Positions 26,821 through 35,344 of a stretch of DNA of 64,000 nt are shown here, one piece after another. The notes under the pieces are model-generated. The model was not told where the DNA came from. It did not search any database and saw only the letters and a list, made by a program, of their open reading frames with translations. How positions within the stretch are numbered: position 1 is the first letter of the stretch; every line of letters starts with the position of its first letter. The translations under genes and the position numbers were made by a program. This DNA is from Chitinophaga oryziterrae (GTDB lineage Bacteria; Bacteroidota; Bacteroidia; Chitinophagales; Chitinophagaceae), in the NCBI RefSeq assembly GCF_009758125.1, contig NZ_WRXO01000010.1:285699-349698 (forward strand), written 5' to 3'.

Positions 26821-28878
26821 ATGTACTTTGACCGCACACATATCAGTGACGAACAATTACTGAGTTTTTATAACGCACTGCTATATCCGCGGCTGGTAGA
26901 AGAGAAAATGCTCTTACTGCTACGCCAGGGCAGGATAAGTAAATGGTTTTCCGGCATTGGCCAGGAAGCCATTGCTGTTGGGGCTACGTTAGCCCTGGAT
27001 GAGGATGAATGGATATTACCCCTGCATCGTAACCTGGGGGTATTCACGACCCGCAAGATGTCCCTGCAGCAGCTTTTCCATCAATGGCAGGGAAGCCCTC
27101 AGGGCTTCAGCAAAGGACGGGAACGTTCTTTTCATTTTGGGAGTCAGACCCATCATATCTGTGGTATGATCTCCCACCTGGGACCACAGCTTTCCGTGGC
27201 TGATGGTCTTGCACTTGCTCATAAACTGAAAGGAGAAAACAAAGTATCTCTTGCTTTTACCGGCGAAGGCGGCACCAGCGAAGGGGAATTCCACGAAGCG
27301 CTGAATGTGGCGGCTGTATGGGACCTCCCGGTGATCTTCCTGGTAGAGAATAACGGCTACGGCCTAAGCACACCTGTAGAAGAACAATACCGCTGTGAAC
27401 AGCTTGTTCAGCGGGCAGTAGGATACGGAATGCGGGGCATGCGCATCGATGGCAATAACCTGCTGGAAGTATATCACGCTGTGAGGGAAGCCAAACGACA
27501 CGCACTACAGGAGCAGCAACCCGTCCTGATAGAAGCCGTTACCTTTCGCATGCGCGGGCATGAGGAAGCCAGCGGTACTAAGTATGTTCCCCCTGCCCTC
27601 TTTGAAGAATGGGCCTTGCAAGACCCGATACAACACTTCGAAGACTTCCTGAAATACCTGGAGCTGCTGACTCCGGAGCTGATCACCAACACCCACGAAA
27701 CACTGAAGCATCAGATAGACGCAGACATTACAGTGGCGCTGAAAGAAACGGAGATGCATGCAGATACAACTACGGAGTTAGGGGATGTGTATGCCGTACG
27801 GACGAATCAGATTGATGTAGTGTCAGATAGCACGCATCCTTCAAATGAAGACGCCGGGTCAGAGAATAAAGAACAAACTGAGATCGCCTCTGATAGCACG
27901 CTTCCGGTAAAAACAACGGACAAACGCTTTATCAACGCCATCTCAGACGCCCTGCATCTGGCGATGGAAAAATACCCCAACCTCGTTCTGATGGGGCAGG
28001 ATATTGCCGAATACGGCGGGGCCTTTAAAATAACAGAGGGTTTCCTGGAGCAATTCGGTAAAAGCCGGGTGCGTAATACCCCTCTTTGCGAAAGCGCTAT
28101 TATAGGAGCCGCGCTGGGCCTTTCCATAAAAGGATTCAAAAGCATGGTCGAAATGCAGTTCGCAGACTTCGTCACCTGTGGCTTCAACCAGATCGTGAAT
28201 AACCTTGCCAAAATCCATTATCGCTGGGGACAGGCCGCTGACGTTGTTATCCGCCTCCCCGCAGGAGCAGGTGTAGGTGCCGGCCCATTCCACTCTCAAA
28301 GCAATGAGGCCTGGTTTACGCATACCCCGGGACTGAAAGTCGTATATCCTTCTACACCCGAAGACGCCAAAGGGCTGTTGCTCGCAGCCTTTGCAGACCC
28401 CAACCCTGTACTCTATTTTGAACATAAAGCACTATACCGCAGTATATCCGGCCCGGTAAAAGACGACTGGTACACCATAGAGATCGGTAAGGCAAGACTG
28501 GTACAGGAAGGAGAAGATCTCAGCGTTATTACCTACGGTAGTGGTGTACACTGGGCACAGGAATATGCCCATCAACACCCCGAAATCTCCCTGCACATAC
28601 TGGACCTGCGTACCCTGTTACCACTGGACTATCCGGCCATAAAAGCCGCCGTTGCACAAACCGGCAAAGTGCTGATCCTGCATGAGGATACACTTACCGG
28701 CGGTTTAGGCGGAGAAATTGCCGCCTGGATAGCAGAACATTGCTTCCACATGCTGGATGCACCTGTTATGCGCTGCGCAAGCCTGGATACACCGGTACCT
28801 TTTGCGGCTGCACTGGAGAAAAATTTTCTCGCCAAAACGCGTCTGCATCAATATATACAACAACTCAGTGCATACTAA
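26821..28878 (+). CDS. 2-oxoacid dehydrogenase E1, fused alpha and beta subunits
   Basis: Thiamine-diphosphate-dependent decarboxylase of the branched-chain/pyruvate dehydrogenase complexes. The alpha part (about 1-320) has GQEAIAVGATLAL and the TPP motif TGEGGTSEG...LVENNGYGLS (usual GDG reads GEG). The beta part (about 365-685) has GQDIAEYGGAFKIT, TPLCESAIIGAALG and GAGPFHSQSNEAWF. A linker (about 325-365) rich in Ser/Asp/Thr contains two similar SDST-P stretches. 685 residues, as in fused BkdA/BkdB-type enzymes of Bacteroidota. No E2 or E3 gene is adjacent. ATG start. Confidence 0.9.
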   Translation: MYFDRTHISDEQLLSFYNALLYPRLVEEKMLLLLRQGRISKWFSGIGQEAIAVGATLALDEDEWILPLHRNLGVFTTRKMSLQQLFHQWQGSPQGFSKGRERSFHFGSQTHHICGMISHLGPQLSVADGLALAHKLKGENKVSLAFTGEGGTSEGEFHEALNVAAVWDLPVIFLVENNGYGLSTPVEEQYRCEQLVQRAVGYGMRGMRIDGNNLLEVYHAVREAKRHALQEQQPVLIEAVTFRMRGHEEASGTKYVPPALFEEWALQDPIQHFEDFLKYLELLTPELITNTHETLKHQIDADITVALKETEMHADTTTELGDVYAVRTNQIDVVSDSTHPSNEDAGSENKEQTEIASDSTLPVKTTDKRFINAISDALHLAMEKYPNLVLMGQDIAEYGGAFKITEGFLEQFGKSRVRNTPLCESAIIGAALGLSIKGFKSMVEMQFADFVTCGFNQIVNNLAKIHYRWGQAADVVIRLPAGAGVGAGPFHSQSNEAWFTHTPGLKVVYPSTPEDAKGLLLAAFADPNPVLYFEHKALYRSISGPVKDDWYTIEIGKARLVQEGEDLSVITYGSGVHWAQEYAHQHPEISLHILDLRTLLPLDYPAIKAAVAQTGKVLILHEDTLTGGLGGEIAAWIAEHCFHMLDAPVMRCASLDTPVPFAAALEKNFLAKTRLHQYIQQLSAY

Positions 28879-28891
28879 TAACATTCATGTG

Positions 28892-28923
28892 TTGGGATTT
28901 TTAAAAGTAATGCGCTAACTTGC
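28892..28923 (+). promoter_or_regulatory. Putative promoter of the 47-residue membrane peptide gene
   Basis: TTG (28892-28894), 21 nt, TAACTTGC (28916-28923). One mismatch from the TAnnTTTG consensus, placed 26 nt before the start codon. Confidence 0.5.
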
Positions 28924-28948
28924 ACGATAGATCACTAAACGTATTTTT

Positions 28949-29092
28949 ATGTTGCTTTCAGTAGTTAATAATGTAGAGGTTTCTGATTTTTACAGAAATG
29001 GAGACAAGTTCTTTCATTATCTTACTTTTTTCATGGTTGGCCTGTTTGCGCTGATGTTCCTGTACGCAGCTGTGAAATACGCAAAACGCTAA
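28949..29092 (+). CDS. Small single-span membrane protein (47 residues)
   Basis: An ATG-to-TAA frame of 47 codons. The N-terminal 22 residues are polar (MLLSVVNNVEVSDFYRNGDK), followed by a hydrophobic span (LTFFMVGLFALMFLYAAV, about 25-42) and a basic end KYAKR. The basic C-terminus suggests an inside C-terminus. A promoter-like pair lies upstream and a perfect 11-bp-stem terminator 27 nt downstream, so the unit is complete. No homologue is recognised. The clear transcription signals are the main support. Confidence 0.7.
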   Translation: MLLSVVNNVEVSDFYRNGDKFFHYLTFFMVGLFALMFLYAAVKYAKR

Positions 29093-29118
29093 TTATTAAT
29101 TTATTACAATATTACAAG

Positions 29119-29148
29119 GCAGTCTTACAATGTAAGACTGCTTTTTTA
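29119..29148 (+). terminator. Terminator of the small membrane protein gene
   Basis: GCAGTCTTACA-A-TGTAAGACTGC followed by seven T. Confidence 0.92.
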
Positions 29149-29242
29149 TTGCCTGAAAGATCCTTCCTGATTCAGCATGACGGTGTTTCATCCCACTCAT
29201 AAATTCCCACCTTCAATGTACTGACCATCTGACCTTTATAAT

Positions 29243-29250
29243 TAACTTTG
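29243..29250 (+). promoter_or_regulatory. -7 element TAACTTTG directly before the MFS gene
   Basis: Perfect TAnnTTTG ending 4 nt before the ATG at 29255. The same geometry occurs before the holin-like gene, again suggesting a leaderless or near-leaderless mRNA. Confidence 0.4.
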
Positions 29251-29254
29251 TGGC

Positions 29255-30439
29255 ATGGATCAGTCGTCGGGAAGAATCTATTCCTTCCACTTCATTATGC
29301 TATGTCTTAGCAACGCCCTGTTTTCCGCCAGCTTTAATATGTTGCTTCCGGAATTACCAGGTTACCTCAGCAGTATGGGCGGGGCACAGTACAAAGGGTA
29401 TATTCTCGCCCTCTTCACTCTCATGGCCGGACTCTCCCGCCCTTTCAGCGGAAAATTGACAGATACTGTAGGCCGTGTACCCGTAATGATTTTTGGTTCT
29501 GTTGTTTGTGTAGTATGCAGCCTGTTATACCCGCTGGTAAGCAGTGTTGCCGCTTTCCTGCTGTTACGTTTCTTCCATGGCTTCAGTACGGGGTTCAAAC
29601 CTACTGGTACAGCCGCTTACGTATCAGACATCGTCCCTGCGAACCGCCGGGCGGAAGCAATGGGGATGGTAGGATTGTTCAGTACGATCGGTATGGCTGT
29701 CGGCCCCGCTATCGGGGGTACGATCTCTCCTATCTGGGGTATTACGGTTATGTTCCAGGTATCAGCAGTATTTGCACTATTATCTGTTGTGATACTGGCA
29801 GGAGGAATGAGGGAAACATTGCCCAACAAGCAGCCCTTCAGTTTCTCCGCACTGAAAATCTCAAAAAATGAACTATTTGAACCATTGGTACTGGCGCCAG
29901 TAATTATTACCTTCTTAACTTATCTCAGCTACGGTGTACTCTTTACTATTATCCCCGATTTCAGCAGTTATCTGGGCATACATAATAAAGGTCTCTTCTA
30001 TACTTATTTTACCGCCAGCTCTATTGGTATACGCTTACTGGCAGGTAAGGTCTCTGATAAATACGGACGATTGCCCATTCTGAAATTATCTTCTACCATT
30101 ATGGCATTCGCTGTTTTCATACTGGCCATTAGCACTACGCCGGCCATGATGTTAACAGCGGCTGTGATCTATGGCATATCAGTCGGGTTAAACTCTCCGG
30201 CTGTTACTGCATGGACTGTAGATCTCGGCAATCCGCTGTACAAAGGCAGGGCACTCGCCAGTATGTATATTGCGATGGAAGCCGGGATAGGCCTGGGCGC
30301 CTATTTATCCGTTTTTGTCTATAGAAACGATCCTCACTTATTTCCCACAACTTTCTATTGGACAGCAGGAGTAACCTTACTGGCATCCGTTTATCTCCTG
30401 TTCATTTATCCCAATCGCCAGCCACAAGTTGTAAAGTAA
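29255..30439 (+). CDS. MFS transporter
   Basis: Major facilitator with about 12 transmembrane helices over 394 residues. The loop 2-3 motif is GKLTDTVGRVPVMIFG (canonical G-x-x-x-D-x-x-G-R-x). A second copy between helices 8 and 9 reads GKVSDKYGRLPIL. The PTGTAAYVSDIVP segment fits the drug-resistance-type family. Substrate unknown. ATG start. Single-gene unit, convergent with the kdn operon. Confidence 0.9.
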   Translation: MDQSSGRIYSFHFIMLCLSNALFSASFNMLLPELPGYLSSMGGAQYKGYILALFTLMAGLSRPFSGKLTDTVGRVPVMIFGSVVCVVCSLLYPLVSSVAAFLLLRFFHGFSTGFKPTGTAAYVSDIVPANRRAEAMGMVGLFSTIGMAVGPAIGGTISPIWGITVMFQVSAVFALLSVVILAGGMRETLPNKQPFSFSALKISKNELFEPLVLAPVIITFLTYLSYGVLFTIIPDFSSYLGIHNKGLFYTYFTASSIGIRLLAGKVSDKYGRLPILKLSSTIMAFAVFILAISTTPAMMLTAAVIYGISVGLNSPAVTAWTVDLGNPLYKGRALASMYIAMEAGIGLGAYLSVFVYRNDPHLFPTTFYWTAGVTLLASVYLLFIYPNRQPQVVK

Positions 30440-30473
30440 AAGTTTACCTTAAATGGATTGAAACGAATACTTT

Positions 30474-30510
30474 CAAAAAAATCCCGGTTACCTCTTGCGG
30501 GATAACCGGG
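30474..30510 (-). terminator. Terminator of the kdn operon
   Basis: On the minus strand CCCGGTTA and TAACCGGG form the stem, with a GC-rich loop and a run of seven T. It lies 55 nt past the kdnB stop. The mirrored side may also stop the MFS transcript. Confidence 0.85.
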
Positions 30511-30564
30511 AAATATTTTCAACTCCGTTTTAAGTAACCTTCCGATCAGCTTATTTCAGGAGGA

Positions 30565-31650
30565 TTATAATTGCTCATACAAAGCACGTAAACGTTCGCG
30601 GGTCATTTTCTCTTTCCAATCTTTACCCAATGCATTCTCCCACAGCGGGGCCATACCCAGGGACACATCAATCATGATGTTAAACTGCTCATCGGTAAGT
30701 CCTTTTGTGATATGCTGAGGAATATCGATCTTATGCTTCTCCACCATCAGCTTAAATTCTCTTACCCCTTCAGGATAAAACTCTTCCAGCTTATCAAATA
30801 CGATACAGTTACCAATACCATGTTTAGTACCTAATAAATAAGCAAGACCATAACTCACCGCATGTGCCACCCCTACCTGGGAATAAGCGATGCTCATACC
30901 ACCGGCATAAGACGCCATCATCAGTTTCTCATCTGCATCATCATCCCATTTATCTTTCTCCAGGAAAATCTCCTGACACAAGCGCAGGGATTCTTCTCCA
31001 TAAGAACGGCTGAAAGCATTCAGGTAAGTACCTGTGAGGGATTCTATACAGTGAATATAACAGTCCATGGCCGTGTAGAACAACTGATTAGTTGGTACCC
31101 CTTTGATCAGTTCAGGATCCAATACGATCTGGTCAAAAGGTGTAAAGTCAGAGTTCATTCCCAGCTTACGGGTAGGACCAGTCAACACGCAGGTACGGCT
31201 TACTTCAGCGCCCGTACCGGAAATGGTAGGAATACCTGCCTTGTATACACCCGGGAACTTTACAAGGTCCCAACCCTGATAGTCTGCTGAAGAACCGGGG
31301 TTAGTCATCATCAGCGCAACCGCTTTCGCCATATCCATTACAGAACCGCCGCCGATACCAATGATACCGCTCACTTCACCAAATTCAGCCTTCAGCTCAT
31401 CACGTACTTTATCCACATATTTCGTCTTCGGCTCGTCAGTAACATCAATGAACACGATCTTATCTTTTCCTCTTACCGGTATACGGGCAGAAAAAGCAGG
31501 TTTATCCTGGAAAAAATGATCTACAAAAAATATCATGGGCGCATCACCTTTGCGTTGCGGTTCCAATATCTCGTCTAACTGGTCAAATGCTCCGCGGCCA
31601 AATACCACATAGTCGACCATTTTAAAGTTCCTGAATTTCATCTTAGCCAA
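30565..31650 (-). CDS. kdnB: 3-deoxy-manno-octulosonate 8-oxidase KdnB (iron-type alcohol dehydrogenase)
   Basis: Iron-containing alcohol dehydrogenase fold, 361 residues. The NAD site GIGGGSVMDMAKA is at about residue 97 and the metal-binding histidines fall in VAHAVSYGLAYLLGTKHG (about 257-275). In Kdo8N synthesis KdnB oxidises the C8 hydroxyl of Kdo to the aldehyde, which KdnA then aminates. The assignment rests mainly on its place beside kdsB and a KdnA-type aminotransferase, the gene set known from Shewanella. It is the last gene of a three-gene operon (6 bp after kdsB). Confidence 0.88.
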   Translation of the reverse strand: MAKMKFRNFKMVDYVVFGRGAFDQLDEILEPQRKGDAPMIFFVDHFFQDKPAFSARIPVRGKDKIVFIDVTDEPKTKYVDKVRDELKAEFGEVSGIIGIGGGSVMDMAKAVALMMTNPGSSADYQGWDLVKFPGVYKAGIPTISGTGAEVSRTCVLTGPTRKLGMNSDFTPFDQIVLDPELIKGVPTNQLFYTAMDCYIHCIESLTGTYLNAFSRSYGEESLRLCQEIFLEKDKWDDDADEKLMMASYAGGMSIAYSQVGVAHAVSYGLAYLLGTKHGIGNCIVFDKLEEFYPEGVREFKLMVEKHKIDIPQHITKGLTDEQFNIMIDVSLGMAPLWENALGKDWKEKMTRERLRALYEQL

Positions 31651-31656
31651 TTAAGT

Positions 31657-32385
31657 TTATAGTAATTTTTCAGCTTTCAGCAGATCTTCCGGTGTATCTA
31701 TTTCTACCCCCATATATTCTGTTACCACCATCTTCAACGGAATACCATTTTCCAGATAACGTAAACATTCTATCTTTTCCGCAGCTTCCAGCGGACTTAC
31801 CGGCATTTGGGTAAAGTCCAGTAAGGTTTGTCTGCGGAAAGCATAAATACCAATATGTTCGTAGTAAACTGTTTGCACCGCTTTATCACGGGGATAAGGT
31901 ATTACTGAACGGGAAAAGAAAAGTGCATTAGACTGTTTGTCCACGGCCACCTTCACGTAGTTTGGGTCTTCAATGGCTTTCCAGTCTTTCAGCTCCTGCA
32001 TGAGGGAGGCAACCTGTACTTTTTTACCAGCTTCACCTTCAAATACCTGCAGCAGTTTTTCCAGGGGCTCCTTTTGCGTAAAAGGTTCATCTCCCTGTAC
32101 ATTCACTACGATGTCGATATCTGTTCTGTCGGCGATGGCCTCTGCGATACGGTCTGTTCCACACTCGTGTTCTTTTTTGCTCATAACGGCGTTACCACCA
32201 TTATTAACAATCTCGTTGTAAATGATCTCACTGTCACATACCACCATCACCTCATCAAATACACCGGTGTTCACGGTGCTTTCATATGTACGCAGTATCA
32301 CTGATTTATTCCCCAGTTTCGCCATTAGTTTACCCGGAAACCGGGTAGCACCATAACGGGCAGGAATCAAGGCTATTTTCTTCAT
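31657..32385 (-). CDS. kdsB: 3-deoxy-manno-octulosonate cytidylyltransferase
   Basis: Activates Kdo or 8-amino-Kdo with CTP to give the CMP sugar used in lipid A/core assembly. The nucleotide-binding start IPARYGATRFPGKLMAKLG (residues 6-24) is diagnostic, as are HECGTDRIAEA and NVQGDEPF. 242 residues. In KdnA/KdnB operons this enzyme favours the 8-amino sugar, so it may be the Kdo8N-specific form. Middle gene of the kdn operon, 7 bp after kdnA. Confidence 0.93.
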   Translation of the reverse strand: MKKIALIPARYGATRFPGKLMAKLGNKSVILRTYESTVNTGVFDEVMVVCDSEIIYNEIVNNGGNAVMSKKEHECGTDRIAEAIADRTDIDIVVNVQGDEPFTQKEPLEKLLQVFEGEAGKKVQVASLMQELKDWKAIEDPNYVKVAVDKQSNALFFSRSVIPYPRDKAVQTVYYEHIGIYAFRRQTLLDFTQMPVSPLEAAEKIECLRYLENGIPLKMVVTEYMGVEIDTPEDLLKAEKLL

Positions 32386-32392
32386 GAATTGA

Positions 32393-33583
32393 TTATAAAG
32401 CGCTCTTTACTGCATTCACCAGTTTCTCTGCACGTTGTTTCACTTCTTCTTCATTCCACCCCAGGTTAATAGGGGTACAGATACAACGGCTCATCAGTGC
32501 ATCTGAAACAGGGAATTGTTTCACTTTATACAATTCCATTGCTTGTTGTAATCCGGGAGCAAAACGGCTCATTACGGAGCTTTGTTTAAAGTGCTCCCAG
32601 TTGCGGATATAATGCCAGTTGTTATCAAACCAGTAAAAAGCGGCCAGGCCGGCAGCTTTCATGGCAGCAGCAGCAGCTCTTGCCTGACTTTCTTCCGGCA
32701 GGAAGAAGCCAAGGAAAGTGGCGCTATCACCGGAAGCGTCCGGCAAACGGCGGAAGCTCACTTCTGGTATGGCAGACAATGCATCTTTGAAGATCTTCTT
32801 TGTTTTGCGCTGTATTTCCAGGAAGGTATCCAGCTTGCGAACCTGTGCGAGACCAACTGCAGCATGTAGTTCGGAGATACGGTAGTTGTAACCAACATAC
32901 GGGTGAAGGTCGGCACCACGGTCTACACCAAGGTGATCATGTCCATGATCCGCATAAGCATCACATTTAATGTACGTTTCCTCGTCGTTGGTAACGATAC
33001 CACCCCCTTCAGCGCAGGTGATCGTTTTTACAAAGTCGAAAGAGAAAGCACCGGCATGGCCGATAGTTCCCAACGCTTTGCCTTTATAGGAAGCGCCGAA
33101 TGACTGACAAGCGTCTTCTAATAATATCAGTTTGTATTTTTCGCAGATCGCTTTCAATGCATCCATGTCTGCCATAGCACCGCACATATGAACGGGCATA
33201 ACAGCTTTGGTACGCGGAGTAATGGCAGCTTCTACCGCTTTAGGGTCCAGGGTCAGTGTATCATCTACATCCACCAGTACCGGAGTGGCACCAACAGAGA
33301 AGATACATTCAAAACTGGCCACAAAGGTAAATGTAGGCATGATCACCTCATCTCCGGCACCAATTCCCAATGCAGCCATAACGGTTGTAAGGGCAGCAGT
33401 ACCGCTGGACACAAGGTGCGTATGGGCAACATTCAGCTTTTGGGAAATGGCTTGTTCCAGTTCCTTTGCTTTCCAGATGCCTTTACGAGGGCCGTCGAAC
33501 CCATAGCGCATAAAAATGCCGGTATCCAGCACATCATTTATCTCTTTGCGTTCTTCCGGTCCAAAAAATTCATATCCGGGCAT
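32393..33583 (-). CDS. kdnA: 8-amino-3,8-dideoxy-manno-octulosonate transaminase KdnA
   Basis: PLP-dependent sugar aminotransferase of the DegT/DnrJ/EryC1 family, 396 residues. The PLP lysine is Lys186 in SFDFVKTITCAEGG, preceded by the cofactor aspartate in LLEDACQSFGASYKG. The opening EFFGPEERKEINDVLDTG is family-typical. With KdnB it converts Kdo to 8-amino-Kdo, which in lipopolysaccharide reduces negative charge and is known to protect against cationic peptides in Shewanella. First gene of the operon. A -7 element lies 17 nt before the start. Confidence 0.9.
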   Translation of the reverse strand: MPGYEFFGPEERKEINDVLDTGIFMRYGFDGPRKGIWKAKELEQAISQKLNVAHTHLVSSGTAALTTVMAALGIGAGDEVIMPTFTFVASFECIFSVGATPVLVDVDDTLTLDPKAVEAAITPRTKAVMPVHMCGAMADMDALKAICEKYKLILLEDACQSFGASYKGKALGTIGHAGAFSFDFVKTITCAEGGGIVTNDEETYIKCDAYADHGHDHLGVDRGADLHPYVGYNYRISELHAAVGLAQVRKLDTFLEIQRKTKKIFKDALSAIPEVSFRRLPDASGDSATFLGFFLPEESQARAAAAAMKAAGLAAFYWFDNNWHYIRNWEHFKQSSVMSRFAPGLQQAMELYKVKQFPVSDALMSRCICTPINLGWNEEEVKQRAEKLVNAVKSAL

Positions 33584-33599
33584 AAGTTGTAGATTTTTG

Positions 33600-33607
33600 C
33601 AAAGGTA
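33600..33607 (-). promoter_or_regulatory. Promoter -7 element of the kdn operon
   Basis: Minus strand TACCTTTG, a perfect TAnnTTTG. A TTTTTG lies 24 nt upstream, slightly too far for an ideal -33. The leader would be short (about 10 nt). Confidence 0.5.
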
Positions 33608-33664
33608 GTATAATCATGTTGCCTTACATCGCAAAAACTGTTTATCTTTTACTAAAAAATTAAC

Positions 33665-34087
33665 ATGCGTTTTGTATTGTACCTTATCCTGTTGATAGCA
33701 CCGGTTACCGTCCTACGGGCACAACAGCCGGAAACGGCAATTAAGGCATTGCTACAGCAACAGACCCGGGGCTGGAACCAGGGCAACCTCGAAGCTTTCA
33801 TGCAAACCTACTGGCAATCAGATTCTCTCGTATTTATTGGCAAACATGGGCCTACTTATGGCTGGCAGAAAACACTGGACCGGTATAAGCAATCCTATCC
33901 GGATACATCGGCTATGGGTAAATTGAATTTTAATTTATTGGAGATCAGACCATTATCATCAGAAGTATATTTTGTAGTGGGGAAATGGCATCTGCAACGT
34001 ACTGCGGGAGATCTGGAAGGTCATTTTACCCTGATCATCAAAAGGATCAAAGACGCCTGGAAAATTATAGCCGATCATAGCAGCTAA
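33665..34087 (+). CDS. Exported SnoaL/NTF2-like (DUF4440-type) protein
   Basis: 140 residues with a signal peptide (ending VLRAQQ). The rest is an NTF2-like alpha+beta cone: IKALLQQQTRGWNQGNLEAFMQTYW, which is the DUF4440/SnoaL opening, then DSLVFIGKHGPTYGW and HFTLIIKRIKDAWKIIADHSS as closing strands. Function unknown. Single gene, divergent from kdnA across 81 bp. Confidence 0.85.
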   Translation: MRFVLYLILLIAPVTVLRAQQPETAIKALLQQQTRGWNQGNLEAFMQTYWQSDSLVFIGKHGPTYGWQKTLDRYKQSYPDTSAMGKLNFNLLEIRPLSSEVYFVVGKWHLQRTAGDLEGHFTLIIKRIKDAWKIIADHSS

Positions 34088-34192
34088 AAAAGAAAACCAT
34101 CCCATGAATGGGACGGCCTGCTATACACCACAACATTAAAGAAGAACATTACAAATAACATTGGGGGTTACTCATTATATATGGTAATGTCT

Positions 34193-34387
34193 TTAATCTT
34201 TTGAATTTTTATCCTGATCGCGTACCACTTTATTTTCATCTTCCGGTTTTTCGGAAAGATCTCCATGGAGCGGGTTACGATTATTATCGGCTTTACTTGT
34301 CTTTAGTATCTCTACCGGTTTCTGCACATCCGGCTTATATTCTTCCGGTTTCTTCTTATGCTTACCGGATGATTTATCGTGTAGCAT
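34193..34387 (-). CDS. Small hydrophilic, probably disordered protein
   Basis: 64 residues from the ATG at 34387, dominated by Lys, Asp, Glu, Asn and Pro. There is no membrane span and no cysteine. The even charge pattern (KPEEYKPDVQKPVEIL, DENKVVRDQDKNSKD) suggests an intrinsically disordered stress-type protein. No family recognised. The TTG at 34414 would add nine residues. It is supported mainly by codon-like composition and the lack of a better frame, so confidence is moderate. Confidence 0.5.
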   Translation of the reverse strand: MLHDKSSGKHKKKPEEYKPDVQKPVEILKTSKADNNRNPLHGDLSEKPEDENKVVRDQDKNSKD

Positions 34388-34798
34388 ATCTTTCCGTTTC
34401 AATATACTTTGCAAAGTTTATTCCATGCCTGAAATGCTTGTCAATAGTACATTACATAAGATTAATGAGTAACAGGTTCCACAGATTGCCCAACAAAATG
34501 TTGTTTTTCCTGCGCAGCATGCTCCACAAGAGACCCCGGCAGAGGCAGATGCAATAGATTGCATTTTTTTATTTATATTCTTATTTATGGCGTTTTATGC
34601 CTTTTTCAAGTTCTGTTGCTAAACCCATTTCTGTACAATCCCTTTACCACACAGGGTTTCAACAACTTTCGTATAGGCATTGACCAGGGTTTCCCCTGCT
34701 GCCTGATGGCATAGATGTTGAGCTATATAACATCCAGCCGTGATGTTAACGCTGCGTAATAACCGGGGATAACCGATTGAATAACATATAAATAGTCT
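34388..34798. other. Intergenic region of about 410 bp
   Basis: No convincing coding frame, promoter pair or terminator was seen on either strand; an open frame running in from 34201 looks like chance. It is AT-rich towards 34560-34620. Confidence 0.4.
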
Positions 34799-35008
34799 AT
34801 GAACATCAGTGGATATCAGTGGTCCGTACTAAAGCCACTGTTGAAGCAGCGCTTCACACAACTTTCAGATGAAGATCTGATTTTTGAACGTGGTAAAGAA
34901 TTAGAACTGTTTATGCGACTAGAGAGAAAAATAGGCAAACCGCAGGAAGATGTTGCCCGTATTATTAAAGGGATGCAACAATGTTATCTTCAGCAATCAC
35001 TGCTGTAA
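34799..35008 (+). CDS. CsbD-like stress protein
   Basis: 69 residues. The sequence follows the CsbD pattern: a starting W (YQWSVLKPLLKQRFTQLSDEDL), then GKELELFMRLERKIGKPQEDVARII. CsbD-like proteins are small and mostly helical, and in several bacteria are part of general stress regulons. ATG start. It stands alone with a long upstream gap. Confidence 0.78.
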   Translation: MNISGYQWSVLKPLLKQRFTQLSDEDLIFERGKELELFMRLERKIGKPQEDVARIIKGMQQCYLQQSLL

Positions 35009-35064
35009 TAAAGTTTTTATGGAAAATGGCCAATTACGACCTGTACAAGTCGTGGTTGGCTATT

Positions 35065-35340
35065 TTATTTGTAATTATCCTGTACCGGGGCTTTCTTTCT
35101 CCATAACCGGTATACCAGGTACAGATATCCGGCAAGACTTATCACAAACCAGCTGTAGAAAAAGATCATCCTCCCCGGAGTAGATTCCTCCGGAACAGCA
35201 AAGCCCAGATATAACCCAAAGAATACATTGATCATCATCCAGAAAAAACCAATGAATAACGTACGCATGATCCTGACAAAATATGCCACGATCCCCATAT
35301 CGAATGGTTCCTTTTGGTCATGTTGTTCAGGTGATTCCAT
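35065..35340 (-). CDS. Small membrane protein, two transmembrane helices
   Basis: 91 residues from the ATG at 35340. The polar N-terminus (MESPEQHDQKEPFDMG) is followed by helices at about 20-42 (VRIMRTLFIGFFWMMINVF) and 58-80 (IFFYSWFVISLAGYLYLVY). No family recognised. It starts 4 nt after the stop of the GH25 gene in the same direction, so the two are probably cotranscribed. Confidence 0.72.
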   Translation of the reverse strand: MESPEQHDQKEPFDMGIVAYFVRIMRTLFIGFFWMMINVFFGLYLGFAVPEESTPGRMIFFYSWFVISLAGYLYLVYRLWRKKAPVQDNYK

Positions 35341-35344
35341 GTTC

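Noticed and set aside
34201..34557. 118-codon + strand frame across the hydrophilic small gene and the following gap
   Set aside because: It has no family match, and its start falls inside the opposite gene; it seems to be a chance frame.
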